A DNA stretch of 64,000 bases. Origin: Neisseria weixii (GTDB lineage: Bacteria > Pseudomonadota > Gammaproteobacteria > Burkholderiales > Neisseriaceae). Where the stretch lies: NCBI RefSeq assembly GCF_002327085.1, contig NZ_CP023429.1, forward strand, positions 310,001 through 374,000, read 5' to 3'. Below are positions 21,001-28,879 of the stretch, piece after piece (position 1 is the stretch's first letter; each line of letters starts with the position of its first letter). A model generated the notes under the pieces. That model was not told the DNA's origin. It saw only the letters and a program-made list of their open reading frames with translations, and ran no database searches. Both the position numbers and the translations under genes were made by a program.

Positions 21001-21202
21001 GTTGCTGATGGCCAAGAGCGGTATCTTCAAATAAATGAATAGGCAATCCTTCTTCTTGAAGTTTGTGTAAAATCAGCAACGTATTATCATCACTACCGTT
21101 ATCTAATACAAAGATTTCATCTGCAAATTGCAAGTTGTGCCGAATGAATGACTCAATAATATCTGATTCATTTTTTACCATGGATACAATCGAAAATTTC
21201 AT
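18047..21202 (-). CDS. Giant three-module glycosyltransferase
   Basis: 1,051 residues with three apparent glycosyltransferase modules. Residues 1 to about 300 resemble family-2 transferases (MKFSIVSMVKNESDIIESFIRH, VLDNGSDDNT, MLLDADEFI with a DAD-type motif). Residues about 310-460 are Gln/Glu-rich and predicted coiled coil. Residues about 545-830 look like a CgeB/GT4-like domain (EYDVAFYGDPNCERRQLFL, NIHYYENALLETTRIYECLSLNKLVV). Residues 833-1051 resemble family-25 transferases (GWIGCGLSYKFM, NVTICEDDVLF). No signal peptide or membrane segment is seen. The gene is clearly more AT-rich than its neighbours and almost free of DUS, which suggests transfer. It lies between msbA and glyS, where pathogenic Neisseria carry lgt lipooligosaccharide genes, so a role in surface glycan assembly is a reasonable inference. 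Acceptors and donors are unknown. Confidence 0.8.
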   Translation of the reverse strand: MKFSIVSMVKNESDIIESFIRHNLQFADEIFVLDNGSDDNTLLILHKLQEEGLPIHLFEDTALGHQQQQISEKLLSLAKSQSDADIFMLLDADEFICLHPCSNTYGQEQVKDFFLDYLLKIKKHGVAALHWINFLPIEIGVSNDYINHFCEFSECTDPPIAHQKAIYSREMLEHAQTVTGNHHLIDRVTGNPLDQIILEGIALAHFPIRSKAQAITKILTNAISLNSRSLAEGESFHIFEIKNEIVSNNYQLDIKKCREIAYSYGVPPFYTKEIKLSNGKLNSFCIEHKYTNLNNLSVLRSLDTIANSFAKNTQVLKVKIDCLEQQQEESDKINYSLREQIMSFEQQNQELQTTLSKILQQTEKYSEQADSLQKQIDYLVQHQTKIQDTEQELQAVQQQLKLTRQHIQSQEQYIQDLNLEINKLTEDRDAHAQNALTLHSHQGYLEEHLQESHYRLAKYKKLWVIRLIKPLIKIEQAISSANRYRKLFRTLINEKGSIGKAYQTCRRTYKTSGIRGVKALLRQQNLDLQMVEELSIETAKEGGFVILTTKHTHYIAKLFSHALEKVGISSSIIFEMPNSGYSDKWHIVICPQMFDSMPSHYLAFQMEQSVSSRWFSENYFNRLHNAAHIFDYSLTNIAFLQEHQLSFKQLHYMPIGILPSQAKPKDVDFEYDVAFYGDPNCERRQLFLKKLEEKFKVKVISEVFGDELHALLKKARIVVNIHYYENALLETTRIYECLSLNKLVVSEKGSDQNDHTELNGIVDFIEIDDIDSMVQQISFWLNSPKDFEKRLQDIYHFQQQPDKFQFYLYRFLLSQDLIDFETFYRLSSKYVKPKGNFWCLSLPESVARRRDFDHDNHYGIYVFPGLRHNIGWIGCGLSYKFMMRVAEDFKLPNVTICEDDVLFNPEFEQRYEEIKSTLENTPIPWDIYSGLIADLSEETKISQSNIKGNKENFYSIDRLVSMVFNIYNQSAYSKIHTWDEHDRVFHNTIDRYIEQHGGMKGVITSPFLVGHKEELFSTLWGKQNTIYREMIDKSQNLLNQKINALEIKPNE

Positions 21203-21263
21203 TTTTTCCCCTCTAATTTAGGATATTTTTTATCTTTGAAGTAAAATTAAGAAGACTGAGATA

Positions 21264-23114
21264 TTATTCACTTGCTATCGGTATGTGATGTAATGCAGCA
21301 TAATAGCCCTGCTTTGCCAAAAGCTCTATATGGCTGCCTTCTTCAATAATTTTTCCTCCATCCATTACGATAATACGGTCAACCTTCTCAATTGTACTTA
21401 AACGATGGGCAACAATAATACTTGTACGTCCATGCATCAGATTTTCTAAGGCTTGTTGAACTAAGCGTTCGGATTCGTTATCCAGTGCGCTGGTGGCTTC
21501 GTCCAGCAGCAGAATCGGAGCATCTTTGAGAATAGCGCGTGCGATGGAAACGCGTTGGCGTTGTCCGCCGGAGAGTTGGCTGCCGTTGGCACCAATCGGC
21601 TGGTGTAAACCATACGGAGAATTCTCTACCAGATCTCTCAGATTGGCAGCTTCGAGTGCAGCCATTACTTCGGCTTCCGAGGCTTCTGGGCGGCTGTAAC
21701 GGACGTTTTCCAATAATGTATCGTCAAATAGAAAAACGTCTTGCGACACGAGTGCGAATTGACTGCGTAAATTGATCAATTGCACATCGGCAATATTAGT
21801 ACCGTCGAGATAGATTGCACCTGAGCTTGGCTCTATAAAGCGTGGAAGCAGGTTTACAGCAGTCGTTTTACCGCTGCCGGAGCGACCAACTAAGGCAATA
21901 CGTTCGCCCGGTAGTATATCAAGATTGAAGTTGTCGAGCGCTTTGCAACTTTCTTCATTGTAGCGTACATCAACATGATCAAATTTCAGACGGCCTTTTA
22001 CCTTGGATAGGATTTTTGTGCCAGTGTCATTCTCAGGTAAATTATCCAAAAACTTACAGACATCATCCGAAGCCAGAAACATGGTTTGCATGGGGATGCT
22101 GATGTTGGCCAAATTTTTAATCGGTGAGAGCATTTGCAGCATGGCGACGATAAAGGCCATGAATTCGCCAATGGTGGTGTAGCCCTGTTGGCTTTGCCAT
22201 AAGGCGATGAAAATGACTACGGCTAAGGCGAATGAAGCGATGAGTTCGCTAAAGGGTGAACGTGCGGCAGAAGCTTGGGTAATTTTTTTACCTAAGCGCA
22301 CGATGGTGTGGTTGACATCGGCAAAGCGGCTGGCAGCTTGTTTTTGCCCGCCGAATAGTTTTACCACGCGGTGGCCTTGGTGTACTTCGTTAACCACGTT
22401 ATTCAGCGTGCCGATACTGAGTTGCGCGCTGGAGATGATGCCTTTGAGGCGGTTGCGGTAATAGCGTGACAGTAATGACAACAGCGGGAACATCAGCAAT
22501 ACTACCAAGCTTAACTGCCAGTTGAGATACAGCAATACGCATACCAAACCAATGACGATCAAGGTATCGCGGGTAAGGGTGATGAACACGTTGCTGGCGT
22601 TGCTGATGGATTGTTCGGCCATCTGAACCATGCTCATCAAGACAGTGCCGGATGGGTTTTTTTGATGGTAATCTGAAGAAAGGGTGAGCATGTGTTGGAA
22701 CATATCGCGGCGGATATGGCTGACGGCCATTACCGACACCCAAGTCATTAGGTAGGTACTGGCGAAGCGGCAGATGCCGCGAATCAATACAATCACAATT
22801 AAAAACAGCGGAACCGTCCAAACTTTGTTTTCGGTGCCCCAAATCATGTGATTAAACTGGTCCTTCCAGTTTTGCACGGTAGCCATAATGCCACTGGCGG
22901 TATTTAATTCCGGCGGTGCGCTGGGCGCGGCAAAGCCTTGATTAACCAATGGTGCGATAAAGGCGGCCAGATAGCTTTCGGTAGCGGCCACGCCGACAAT
23001 GGCCAGCAATGCCCAAATAATACGCGCTTTGTAGGACTTCACATAGGTGAGCAGACGCATGAAATTGTGCGTGTCGGCTTTAGTGAAGAGTCCGAAGGTG
23101 AGTTTTTCTATCAT
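21264..23114 (-). CDS. msbA: msbA, lipid A export ABC transporter (permease/ATPase)
   Basis: Half-transporter that flips lipid A-core across the inner membrane. 616 residues. The N-terminal half has about six transmembrane segments (LLTYVKSYKARIIWALLAIVG and others). The C-terminal half is a complete ATPase: Walker A GRSGSGKTT near residue 407, signature LSGGQRQRVSIARA near 509, Walker B ILLLDEATSALD near 529 and the His switch IVAHRLS. It lies between glyQ and the giant glycosyltransferase on the same strand. The association with a glycosyltransferase fits lipooligosaccharide export, though other ABCB-type exporters look similar. Confidence 0.9.
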   Translation of the reverse strand: MIEKLTFGLFTKADTHNFMRLLTYVKSYKARIIWALLAIVGVAATESYLAAFIAPLVNQGFAAPSAPPELNTASGIMATVQNWKDQFNHMIWGTENKVWTVPLFLIVIVLIRGICRFASTYLMTWVSVMAVSHIRRDMFQHMLTLSSDYHQKNPSGTVLMSMVQMAEQSISNASNVFITLTRDTLIVIGLVCVLLYLNWQLSLVVLLMFPLLSLLSRYYRNRLKGIISSAQLSIGTLNNVVNEVHQGHRVVKLFGGQKQAASRFADVNHTIVRLGKKITQASAARSPFSELIASFALAVVIFIALWQSQQGYTTIGEFMAFIVAMLQMLSPIKNLANISIPMQTMFLASDDVCKFLDNLPENDTGTKILSKVKGRLKFDHVDVRYNEESCKALDNFNLDILPGERIALVGRSGSGKTTAVNLLPRFIEPSSGAIYLDGTNIADVQLINLRSQFALVSQDVFLFDDTLLENVRYSRPEASEAEVMAALEAANLRDLVENSPYGLHQPIGANGSQLSGGQRQRVSIARAILKDAPILLLDEATSALDNESERLVQQALENLMHGRTSIIVAHRLSTIEKVDRIIVMDGGKIIEEGSHIELLAKQGYYAALHHIPIASE

Positions 23115-23271
23115 AAGGCACTTTTAGTGGGTAAAGCTTGGCTGCGTGATTGTTTCAGGCGGCTTGCTTTAGTCTAGCTGGTTTGGCTTGATTTGGTATG
23201 CTCGGCAAATAAACATACCGGATTTAAATTTCAGACGGCCTTTGTGATTGAGTCAAGGCCGTCTGAAACTG

Positions 23272-24177
23272 TTATGCTGCTTTGTTTTTAATCAATGGAA
23301 AGCCTAGTTGTTCACGGCTTTCCACGAATTTTTGTGCCACAATGCGGCTTAAGGTGCGGATGCGGCCGATATAGGTGGCGCGCTCGGTAACGGAAATGGC
23401 TCCGCGTGCATCAAGCAGGTTAAAGGTGTGGCCGGCTTTCAACACCAATTCGTAAGCCGGCAGGGCAAGGCTGGTGTCGTCGATGTCGAGCAGGCGTTTG
23501 GCTTGGGCTTCGTAGCCGTTAAACTGGCGCAGCAGCCATTCGGCATCGCTGTATTCGAAGTTGTAAGTGGATTGTTCCACTTCGTTTTGGTGATACACAT
23601 CGCCATAAGTGACGGCTTGGCCATCAGGAGTGTGTGACCAAACCAAGTCATACACGTTTTCCACGCCTTGCAGATACATGGCCAAACGCTCAATACCGTA
23701 GGTGATTTCGCCCAATACCGGTGAGCAGTCAATGCCGCCGACCTGTTGGAAATAGGTAAATTGGGTGACTTCCATGCCGTTGAGCCATACTTCCCAGCCC
23801 AGGCCCCATGCGCCGAGGGTAGGGTTTTCCCAGTCGTCTTCGACAAAACGGATGTCGTGCACTTTGGGGTCGATGCCCAATTCGCGCAGCGAATCCAGAT
23901 ATAAATCCTGAATATCGGCCGGCGCAGGCTTCAAGGCCACCTGAAATTGGTAATAGTGTTGCAGGCGGTTGGGATTGTTGCCGTAGCGGCCGTCTTTCGG
24001 GCGGCGGCTCGGTTGCACATAAGCGGCATACCAAGGCTCGGGGCCGAGTGCGCGCAGACAAGTGGCAGGATGGCTGGTGCCTGCGCCGACTTCCATGTCG
24101 AAAGGTTGGATTAAGGTGCAGCCTTTATCAGCCCAGAATGTTTGCAATTTGAAGATGATTTGTTGGAAAGTCAGCAT
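23272..24177 (-). CDS. glyQ: glyQ, glycyl-tRNA synthetase alpha subunit
   Basis: Catalytic alpha subunit of the heterotetrameric glycyl-tRNA synthetase. 301 residues starting [34 protein letters not shown]. Class II motifs are present: [22 protein letters not shown] (motif 2 region) and the C-terminal [20 protein letters not shown]. Intact and full length. It heads a minus-strand series with msbA, the glycosyltransferase and glyS. A DUS pair separates it from msbA. Confidence 0.96.
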   Translation of the reverse strand: MLTFQQIIFKLQTFWADKGCTLIQPFDMEVGAGTSHPATCLRALGPEPWYAAYVQPSRRPKDGRYGNNPNRLQHYYQFQVALKPAPADIQDLYLDSLRELGIDPKVHDIRFVEDDWENPTLGAWGLGWEVWLNGMEVTQFTYFQQVGGIDCSPVLGEITYGIERLAMYLQGVENVYDLVWSHTPDGQAVTYGDVYHQNEVEQSTYNFEYSDAEWLLRQFNGYEAQAKRLLDIDDTSLALPAYELVLKAGHTFNLLDARGAISVTERATYIGRIRTLSRIVAQKFVESREQLGFPLIKNKAA

Positions 24178-24352
24178 GGCTTTTGTTATCAGATAATCGA
24201 AAGGCCTTATTTTACTGTTTTGATGAGGTTTTGAATAGTTTTGTCCGTCGTTATCTGCGGATTTTTCAGACGTCCTTGCATAATGATTGCGATTGTCGGC
24301 GACGGCAGTATTTAAGATAAGGGAAGTTGCGCTACAAATACGGCTTTTTAGG

Positions 24353-24358
24353 TATAAT
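24353..24358 (+). promoter_or_regulatory. Candidate -10 box of the OmpA-like gene
   Basis: A consensus TATAAT lies 50 bases before the ATG at 24408. The only -35 candidate, TTGCGC at 24327-24332, would be 20 bases away, so the promoter call is tentative. Confidence 0.4.
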
Positions 24359-24407
24359 GGCGGCTAAATGGCTTTTTAATGGTTTAACTTAAAAGAGGAA
24401 ACGGAAT

Positions 24408-24935
24408 ATGTCGGATAATGACGATCACAAAGAACAACGCTTGGGTTTATGGATTGCCGGCGGCGCCGCAGCGTTGGCAACGGTAATAACCCTGTTTCTT
24501 TCTGTTTGGGGTTGGGAAACCGGTAAAATCGAAGGCTCACCGAATTATGGTCAAACTGAAATGGTCGCACATGATCATGCTGCCGCTGCACATAATCTTG
24601 CCGATGATGAGGCGGCGGTATTTGTGGAAAACGGTATTGTAAAATTCTACTTTGCGACCGGTAAATCTGATTTGGCTGCCGGTGCGGAAGAGGCATTGAA
24701 AGATATATTGGCCGGTGTGAAAGGTGGTCAAAAAGCAGTCGTATCCGGTTTTCATGATTCGACCGGTAATCAAGCGTTTAACGAGAAATTGTCTAAAGAT
24801 CGTGCTTTGGCGGTAAAAAATGCTTTGATGGGCTTTGGTGTGCCGGAAGAGCAAATTGAATTGCGCAAACCGGCAGACACCGAAGGCAGCGGCAGCAATG
24901 CAGAAGCGCGCCGTGTGGAAGTGGTGTTGGAATAA
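24408..24935 (+). CDS. OmpA family protein with N-terminal membrane anchor
   Basis: 175 residues. A short acidic and charged N-terminus (MSDNDDHKEQR) is followed by one hydrophobic segment near residues 13-36 (LWIAGGAAALATVITLFLSV), so it is probably an inner-membrane anchored protein and not a secreted outer-membrane one. Residues about 70-175 form an OmpA C-terminal, peptidoglycan-binding-like domain: VKFYFATGKSDL, VSGFHDSTGN, NEKLSKDRALAVKNAL and the terminal NAEARRVEVVLE. The aligned domain of the protein at 46.7-48.0 kb is a close paralogue. It stands alone with its own terminator. Confidence 0.85.
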   Translation: MSDNDDHKEQRLGLWIAGGAAALATVITLFLSVWGWETGKIEGSPNYGQTEMVAHDHAAAAHNLADDEAAVFVENGIVKFYFATGKSDLAAGAEEALKDILAGVKGGQKAVVSGFHDSTGNQAFNEKLSKDRALAVKNALMGFGVPEEQIELRKPADTEGSGSNAEARRVEVVLE

Positions 24936-24961
24936 AATCGGTGGTTTGAAGGCAAATTTTA

Positions 24962-24994
24962 ATGCCGTCTGAAAAAGTTTCAGACGGCATTTTT
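24962..24994 (+). terminator. Terminator of the OmpA-like gene (DUS pair)
   Basis: ATGCCGTCTGAAA and TTTCAGACGGCAT form a perfect stem with a three-base loop and a T-run. This pair is of the AT dialect, unlike most in the window. Confidence 0.88.
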
Positions 24995-25139
24995 GATGAG
25001 TGGAATGTTTGGGATTATCCGGTAGGTTTCTTTAACAAAGCAAAGATAATGTCTTTATTTGTTCGGTGAATGGCTGATAAAGGCCGTCTGAAACGATAAG
25101 GATAAAAAAGCCCTATGCATTGCATAAGGCTTTTTGATT

Positions 25140-25215
25140 TGGTGGGTGATGACGGAGTCGAACCGCCGACATTCTGCTTGTAAGGCAGACGCTCTACCAA
25201 CTGAGCTAATCACCC
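25140..25215 (-). tRNA. tRNA-Val(TAC), distal copy
   Basis: Minus-strand cloverleaf GGGTGATTAGCTCAG...ATCACCCA with anticodon loop CTTACAA, giving anticodon TAC (valine). CCA is encoded. Acceptor arms GGGTGAT/ATCACCC pair fully. Last tRNA of the five-gene array. Confidence 0.95.
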
Positions 25216-25254
25216 AGAAAAATAATATTGATGACTTCAATATTTGCAAAGGTT

Positions 25255-25331
25255 TGGCGCGGCGGACGGGGCTCGAACCCGCGACCCCCGGCGTGACAGG
25301 CCGGTACTCTAACCAACTGAGCTACCACCGC
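25255..25331 (-). tRNA. tRNA-Asp(GTC), second copy
   Basis: Minus strand, 5' GCGGTGGTAGCTCAG and 3' CCGCCGC-G-CCA; anticodon loop CTGTCAC gives GTC (aspartate). 77 bases including encoded CCA. Identical to the copy at 25481-25557. Confidence 0.94.
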
Positions 25332-25365
25332 GCAAGCAATTGTGTTGCCACAACTGCCAGAAACT

Positions 25366-25441
25366 TGGTGGGTGATGACGGAGTCGAACCGCCGACATTC
25401 TGCTTGTAAGGCAGACGCTCTACCAACTGAGCTAATCACCC
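25366..25441 (-). tRNA. tRNA-Val(TAC), middle copy
   Basis: Identical to the valine tRNAs at 25140-25215 and 25592-25667; anticodon TAC, CCA encoded. Confidence 0.95.
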
Positions 25442-25480
25442 AGAAAAATAATATTGATGACTTCAATATTTGCAAAGGTT

Positions 25481-25557
25481 TGGCGCGGCGGACGGGGCTC
25501 GAACCCGCGACCCCCGGCGTGACAGGCCGGTACTCTAACCAACTGAGCTACCACCGC
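25481..25557 (-). tRNA. tRNA-Asp(GTC), first copy
   Basis: Identical to the aspartate tRNA at 25255-25331; anticodon GTC, CCA encoded. Spacers on both sides are also identical to those of the other copy. Confidence 0.94.
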
Positions 25558-25591
25558 GCAAGCAATTGTGTTGCCACAACTGCCAGAAACT

Positions 25592-25667
25592 TGGTGGGTG
25601 ATGACGGAGTCGAACCGCCGACATTCTGCTTGTAAGGCAGACGCTCTACCAACTGAGCTAATCACCC
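25592..25667 (-). tRNA. tRNA-Val(TAC), promoter-proximal copy
   Basis: First gene of the array in transcription order; anticodon TAC, CCA encoded. A promoter candidate lies 26 bases upstream. Confidence 0.95.
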
Positions 25668-25692
25668 ATTGACGCAAAACTGCGAAGCCGCT

Positions 25693-25721
25693 ATTAAATC
25701 AAAAAACGATATCTTGCGCAA
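25693..25721 (-). promoter_or_regulatory. Candidate promoter of the tRNA array
   Basis: On the minus strand TTGCGC (25716-25721) and TTTAAT (25693-25698) are spaced by 17 bases, placing the start about 20 bases before the first tRNA-Val. Confidence 0.5.
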
Positions 25722-25738
25722 GTTTTATTTTTATATAA

Positions 25739-27721
25739 TTAAGATTCACCCTGTAAGCTCCAGTTTTCAAAAGAAATAATTTTGTCTTGTGGACCCGCAA
25801 CGACTAAGATGTCACCGGGAGATAAAGTGAAATCCGAGTCAAAATCTTCAATGCGGCTGGCACTACGGCGTACAAATAATAGTTTGATGCCTAAATCGGC
25901 CAAAGGCAAATCACGCACAGGATGGTCAATGGCGTAGGCTTCACCGGTTAGCGCAAAGGCATGGCGACAGATGTGTTTGTGTTCTTCGGAAAAAATGGTT
26001 TCGTCATCACTGCCGACGAATAAGTCTTCTAAGAAGCTATAGCCGCTGCGGCGGATATTCATGATGGTTTGATGTACATGGTTGTAGGGCGAACCATTGG
26101 CCAACATGGCATAGCTGGCCAGAGCCAGGCTGGTTTCCTTGGTATCGGAAACGGCTTCTTCCACTCCCATTTCAGTCAGGCTTTTGACGTAATCGTCGTC
26201 AATTGCGCGCGCGTAAATCGGCATGGTCGGGTGCAGGGAAATAATATTGTTCACCACATGCTTAGCTTCAGCCATATTGTTGAGCGTCAGCACCACCATT
26301 TTGGCACGCCCCAAGCCGGCTGCTTCCAATACTTCGCGGCGTTTGGCATCGCCAAATGCTACCGGTTCGCCTGCGCTGCGGGCAACCTGAATGCGCTCGA
26401 CATCCAAATCCAGAGCGAAATAGGGGATGTTTTCCTGCGACAAAATACGGCCGACGGTTTGACCGCCGCGACCAAAGCCGATAATCAAAACGTGATCGGA
26501 TTTGCTCATGGTTTCAACCAGCATATTGTGCAAATCCAGCGCTTTCATGTCCCAATTAGACTTGATAAAGCGGTTGATGAGCTTATCGCTGCTACCCAAC
26601 AGGAACGGTGCGATTATCATCGACAACAATACGGCAGCGGTAGCCGCTTGCTCTAATTCGGGTGAAACCATATTGATTTTGCTGGAAATTGCCAGCATGA
26701 CAAAGCCGAACTCACCGCCTTGCGCCAAATACAATGCGGCCTTCATGCTGTCGCCGACAGGATGTTTCATGCGGAAGGTAATCAAGAATACTATCAATGC
26801 TTTCAGCCCCACCAACATCGCCAGCAACACCAAAATCATCTGCCAATTATTAATTAGCGCTTGAATATCCAGCTTCATGCCGACGGTGATAAAGAAAAAG
26901 CCGAGCAAAATGTCGCGGAATGGGCGAATGTCGTCTTCTACTTGGAAGCGGTATTCGGTTTCCGACAGCAGCATACCGGCAACAAACGCGCCTAAAGCCA
27001 GTGACAAGCCTTCCAGTTCGGTCAGATAGGCCACACCCAGCGTCACCAGTAAAACATTTATCATGAACAATTCAGACGATTTGCGCTTGGCCACCATGCG
27101 GAACCAAGGTGACATCAGCTTATTGCCGACAAAGAACAATACACCGAGCGTCACCACCATTTTCAGTGCCGCCCAGCCCAGTTCTGCCCACAAATTACCT
27201 TCGCTGCCGGTCGCCAGCGCCGGAATCAGAATCATCAGCGGCACCACCGCAATATCCTGCATCAGCAAAACACCCATCGACATTTGGCCGTGCGGGTGAC
27301 CCAATTCGGTTTTCTCCGACAAAATGCGGCTCACAATCGCGGTAGAGGACATCGCTAACGCGCCACTGACGGCAAACGCCCAATTAAACGGTGTGCCCAT
27401 CAGCATCAAAATGCCCATAATCGCCAACATACTGATGACCACCTGTAAGCCACCCAGGCCGAACACCAATTTTCTCATCGCTTTGAGTTTCGGCAGCGAA
27501 AACTCCAAGCCAATGCTGAACATTAAAAACACAATACCGATTTCGCCCAAGTAATCCGTGGCATGACTTTTGGGAATCAGGCTGAACATGCCCGGGCCGG
27601 CGATGAAGCCGACCAGCAGATAACCGAGCATGGAAGGGATATTGAACTTACGGCAATAGATAACGGTGATGACCGAAACCAGCAGAACGATGACGACATG
27701 TGCAAGGGAAAACTCATGCAT
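25739..27721 (-). CDS. Kef-type monovalent cation:proton antiporter (CPA2 family)
   Basis: Inner-membrane potassium/proton antiporter. 660 residues. Residues 1 to about 385 hold a dozen hydrophobic segments of the Na+/H+ exchanger fold (MHEFSLAHVVIVLLVSVITV, LGYLLVGFIAGPGMF, GEFGFVMLAISSK). Residues about 405-525 are a TrkA-N/RCK nucleotide-binding domain (HVLIIGFGRGGQTVGRILSQ, FGDAKRREVLEAAG). Residues about 575-655 are a TrkA-C domain ending in SPGDILVVAGP. The RCK domain suggests gating by NAD(H) or glutathione adducts, as in KefB/KefC. No KefF/KefG-type quinone reductase gene is adjacent, so the precise regulator is unknown. Confidence 0.92.
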   Translation of the reverse strand: MHEFSLAHVVIVLLVSVITVIYCRKFNIPSMLGYLLVGFIAGPGMFSLIPKSHATDYLGEIGIVFLMFSIGLEFSLPKLKAMRKLVFGLGGLQVVISMLAIMGILMLMGTPFNWAFAVSGALAMSSTAIVSRILSEKTELGHPHGQMSMGVLLMQDIAVVPLMILIPALATGSEGNLWAELGWAALKMVVTLGVLFFVGNKLMSPWFRMVAKRKSSELFMINVLLVTLGVAYLTELEGLSLALGAFVAGMLLSETEYRFQVEDDIRPFRDILLGFFFITVGMKLDIQALINNWQMILVLLAMLVGLKALIVFLITFRMKHPVGDSMKAALYLAQGGEFGFVMLAISSKINMVSPELEQAATAAVLLSMIIAPFLLGSSDKLINRFIKSNWDMKALDLHNMLVETMSKSDHVLIIGFGRGGQTVGRILSQENIPYFALDLDVERIQVARSAGEPVAFGDAKRREVLEAAGLGRAKMVVLTLNNMAEAKHVVNNIISLHPTMPIYARAIDDDYVKSLTEMGVEEAVSDTKETSLALASYAMLANGSPYNHVHQTIMNIRRSGYSFLEDLFVGSDDETIFSEEHKHICRHAFALTGEAYAIDHPVRDLPLADLGIKLLFVRRSASRIEDFDSDFTLSPGDILVVAGPQDKIISFENWSLQGES

Positions 27722-27829
27722 AAAAGGCGGCCCAGTTATGAATAGACAGAAGAATAAGCAAGGTCGTCTGAAAAAATCTTAGCGAAACAGGGCGGGGATT
27801 TATGCAAACGGCGGAAGATAGTCGTTTAT

Positions 27830-27923
27830 TATAGAAATAATACAGCGCTGCCAGCTCCCTTATGTACCACCTGTACACGGCGGCCGCTGTCGCCTTGTCT
27901 TATTTCTATTTTAAACAACTATA
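27830..27923. repeat. Correia-like (NEMIS) element, short and diverged
   Basis: About 94 bp running from TATAG (27830) to CTATA (27923). Within it, GTACCACCTGTACACGGCGG and CGCTGTCGCCTTGTCTTATT line up with the right half of the known neisserial Correia repeat, and the left part ATACAGCGCTGCC matches its left half. The middle is missing, as in the known internally deleted class. Comparison is from memory, not from an alignment. Confidence 0.6.
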
Positions 27924-27965
27924 AATTATAGCAAAAAATAAGGGAGATTCAGGGTTTTATCGACA

Positions 27966-28002
27966 AAAGGCCGTCTGAAAATGATTTTTCAGACGGCCTT
28001 TC
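27966..28002 (-). terminator. fabG terminator (DUS pair)
   Basis: AAAGGCCGTCTGAAAA and TTTTTCAGACGGCCTTT form a long stem with a loop of a few bases; T-runs on both sides. It lies just after the fabG stop at 28017. Confidence 0.85.
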
Positions 28003-28016
28003 CATTCGCATAAATC

Positions 28017-28763
28017 TTAAGGCATCAACATGCCGCCGTTGACGTGCAGCGTTTGGCCGGTAATGTATTTGGCTTGGTCGGAAGCCAAGAACAAAACCGC
28101 ATCGGCAATGTCTTGCGCTTCGCCGAATTTGCCTAAAGACGTTTGTGTTTCAAACATTTTGCGGGTTTCTTCCGGCAGAGCGCGGGTCATATCGGTATTG
28201 ATAAAGCCCGGTGCTACGCAGTTGACGGTAATCCCGCGGCTGCCTACTTCGCGCGCCATCGATTTGGAAAAACCGATTAAGCCCGCCTTGGCCGCAGCAT
28301 AGTTGGTTTGACCGGCATTGCCCATCACACCGACAACGGAAGTGATGTTGATGATGCGGCCGCTGCGCTGTTTCATCATGCCGCGCAACACCGCTTTGGA
28401 AGCGCGGAACACCGATTTCAGGTTGACCTGCATAATCTCATCCCATTCCTCTTCCTTCATTCGCATTAATAAGTTATCGCGCGTAATGCCGGCATTGTTG
28501 ACCAAGATGTCCAGTTTGCCGAATCCTTTTTTAATCTCGGCAATCAATGTTTCGATGCTTTCAGGTTCGGCAGAATTCAACGCGCGGCCTTGACCGCCCC
28601 ATTGCGCCAAACGCTCGCCGATTGCTGCTGCTCCGCTGTCGCTGGTGGCGGTGCCAATCACGGTGGCGCCCGCAGTAGCTAATGTATCGGCAATCGCCGC
28701 GCCGATACCGCGCGATGCGCCGGTAACTAAGGCGATTTTGCCACTTAAATCTTGATTACTCAT
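28017..28763 (-). CDS. fabG: fabG, 3-oxoacyl-ACP reductase
   Basis: NADPH-dependent reductase of the fatty-acid elongation cycle. 248 residues, a classical short-chain dehydrogenase: cofactor motif VTGASRGIGAAIA near residue 13, NNAGITRDNLLMRM near 91, catalytic Ser in ITSVVGVMGNAGQTNYAAAKAG with Tyr and Lys of YxxxK near 152-156, and VAPGFINTDMT near 186. The C-terminus YITGQTLHVNGGMLMP is typical of FabG. In many bacteria it directly follows fabD; here two glycosyltransferase genes lie between them. Confidence 0.96.
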   Translation of the reverse strand: MSNQDLSGKIALVTGASRGIGAAIADTLATAGATVIGTATSDSGAAAIGERLAQWGGQGRALNSAEPESIETLIAEIKKGFGKLDILVNNAGITRDNLLMRMKEEEWDEIMQVNLKSVFRASKAVLRGMMKQRSGRIINITSVVGVMGNAGQTNYAAAKAGLIGFSKSMAREVGSRGITVNCVAPGFINTDMTRALPEETRKMFETQTSLGKFGEAQDIADAVLFLASDQAKYITGQTLHVNGGMLMP

Positions 28764-28879
28764 CCAGAATCCTTTCGTTGCGTAAAATGAAGTTTCAGAC
28801 GGCCTTTATAGCATAAATAGGCTTTTTAATCTAATTTTGTAAGGTTGTATGCTGTCTAAAAGGATAAAGCATTTATTTT

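Larger units (their letters stand above)
25140..25667. repeat. Tandem 226-bp duplication of the Val-Asp tRNA unit
   Basis: Positions 25140-25365 and 25366-25591 are the same 226-bp unit (tRNA-Val, 39-base spacer, tRNA-Asp, 34-base spacer), followed by a third tRNA-Val. I saw no differences between units, spacers included, which indicates recent duplication or ongoing gene conversion. Confidence 0.92.

Noticed and set aside
25140..25667. Tandem repeats as a CRISPR array
   Set aside because: The repeat units are complete tRNA genes with anticodons TAC and GTC and encoded CCA, not short repeats with unique spacers.
25134..25677. Several 80-100 codon frames across the tRNA array
   Set aside because: They are translations of tRNA genes and spacers and repeat exactly with the tandem unit.
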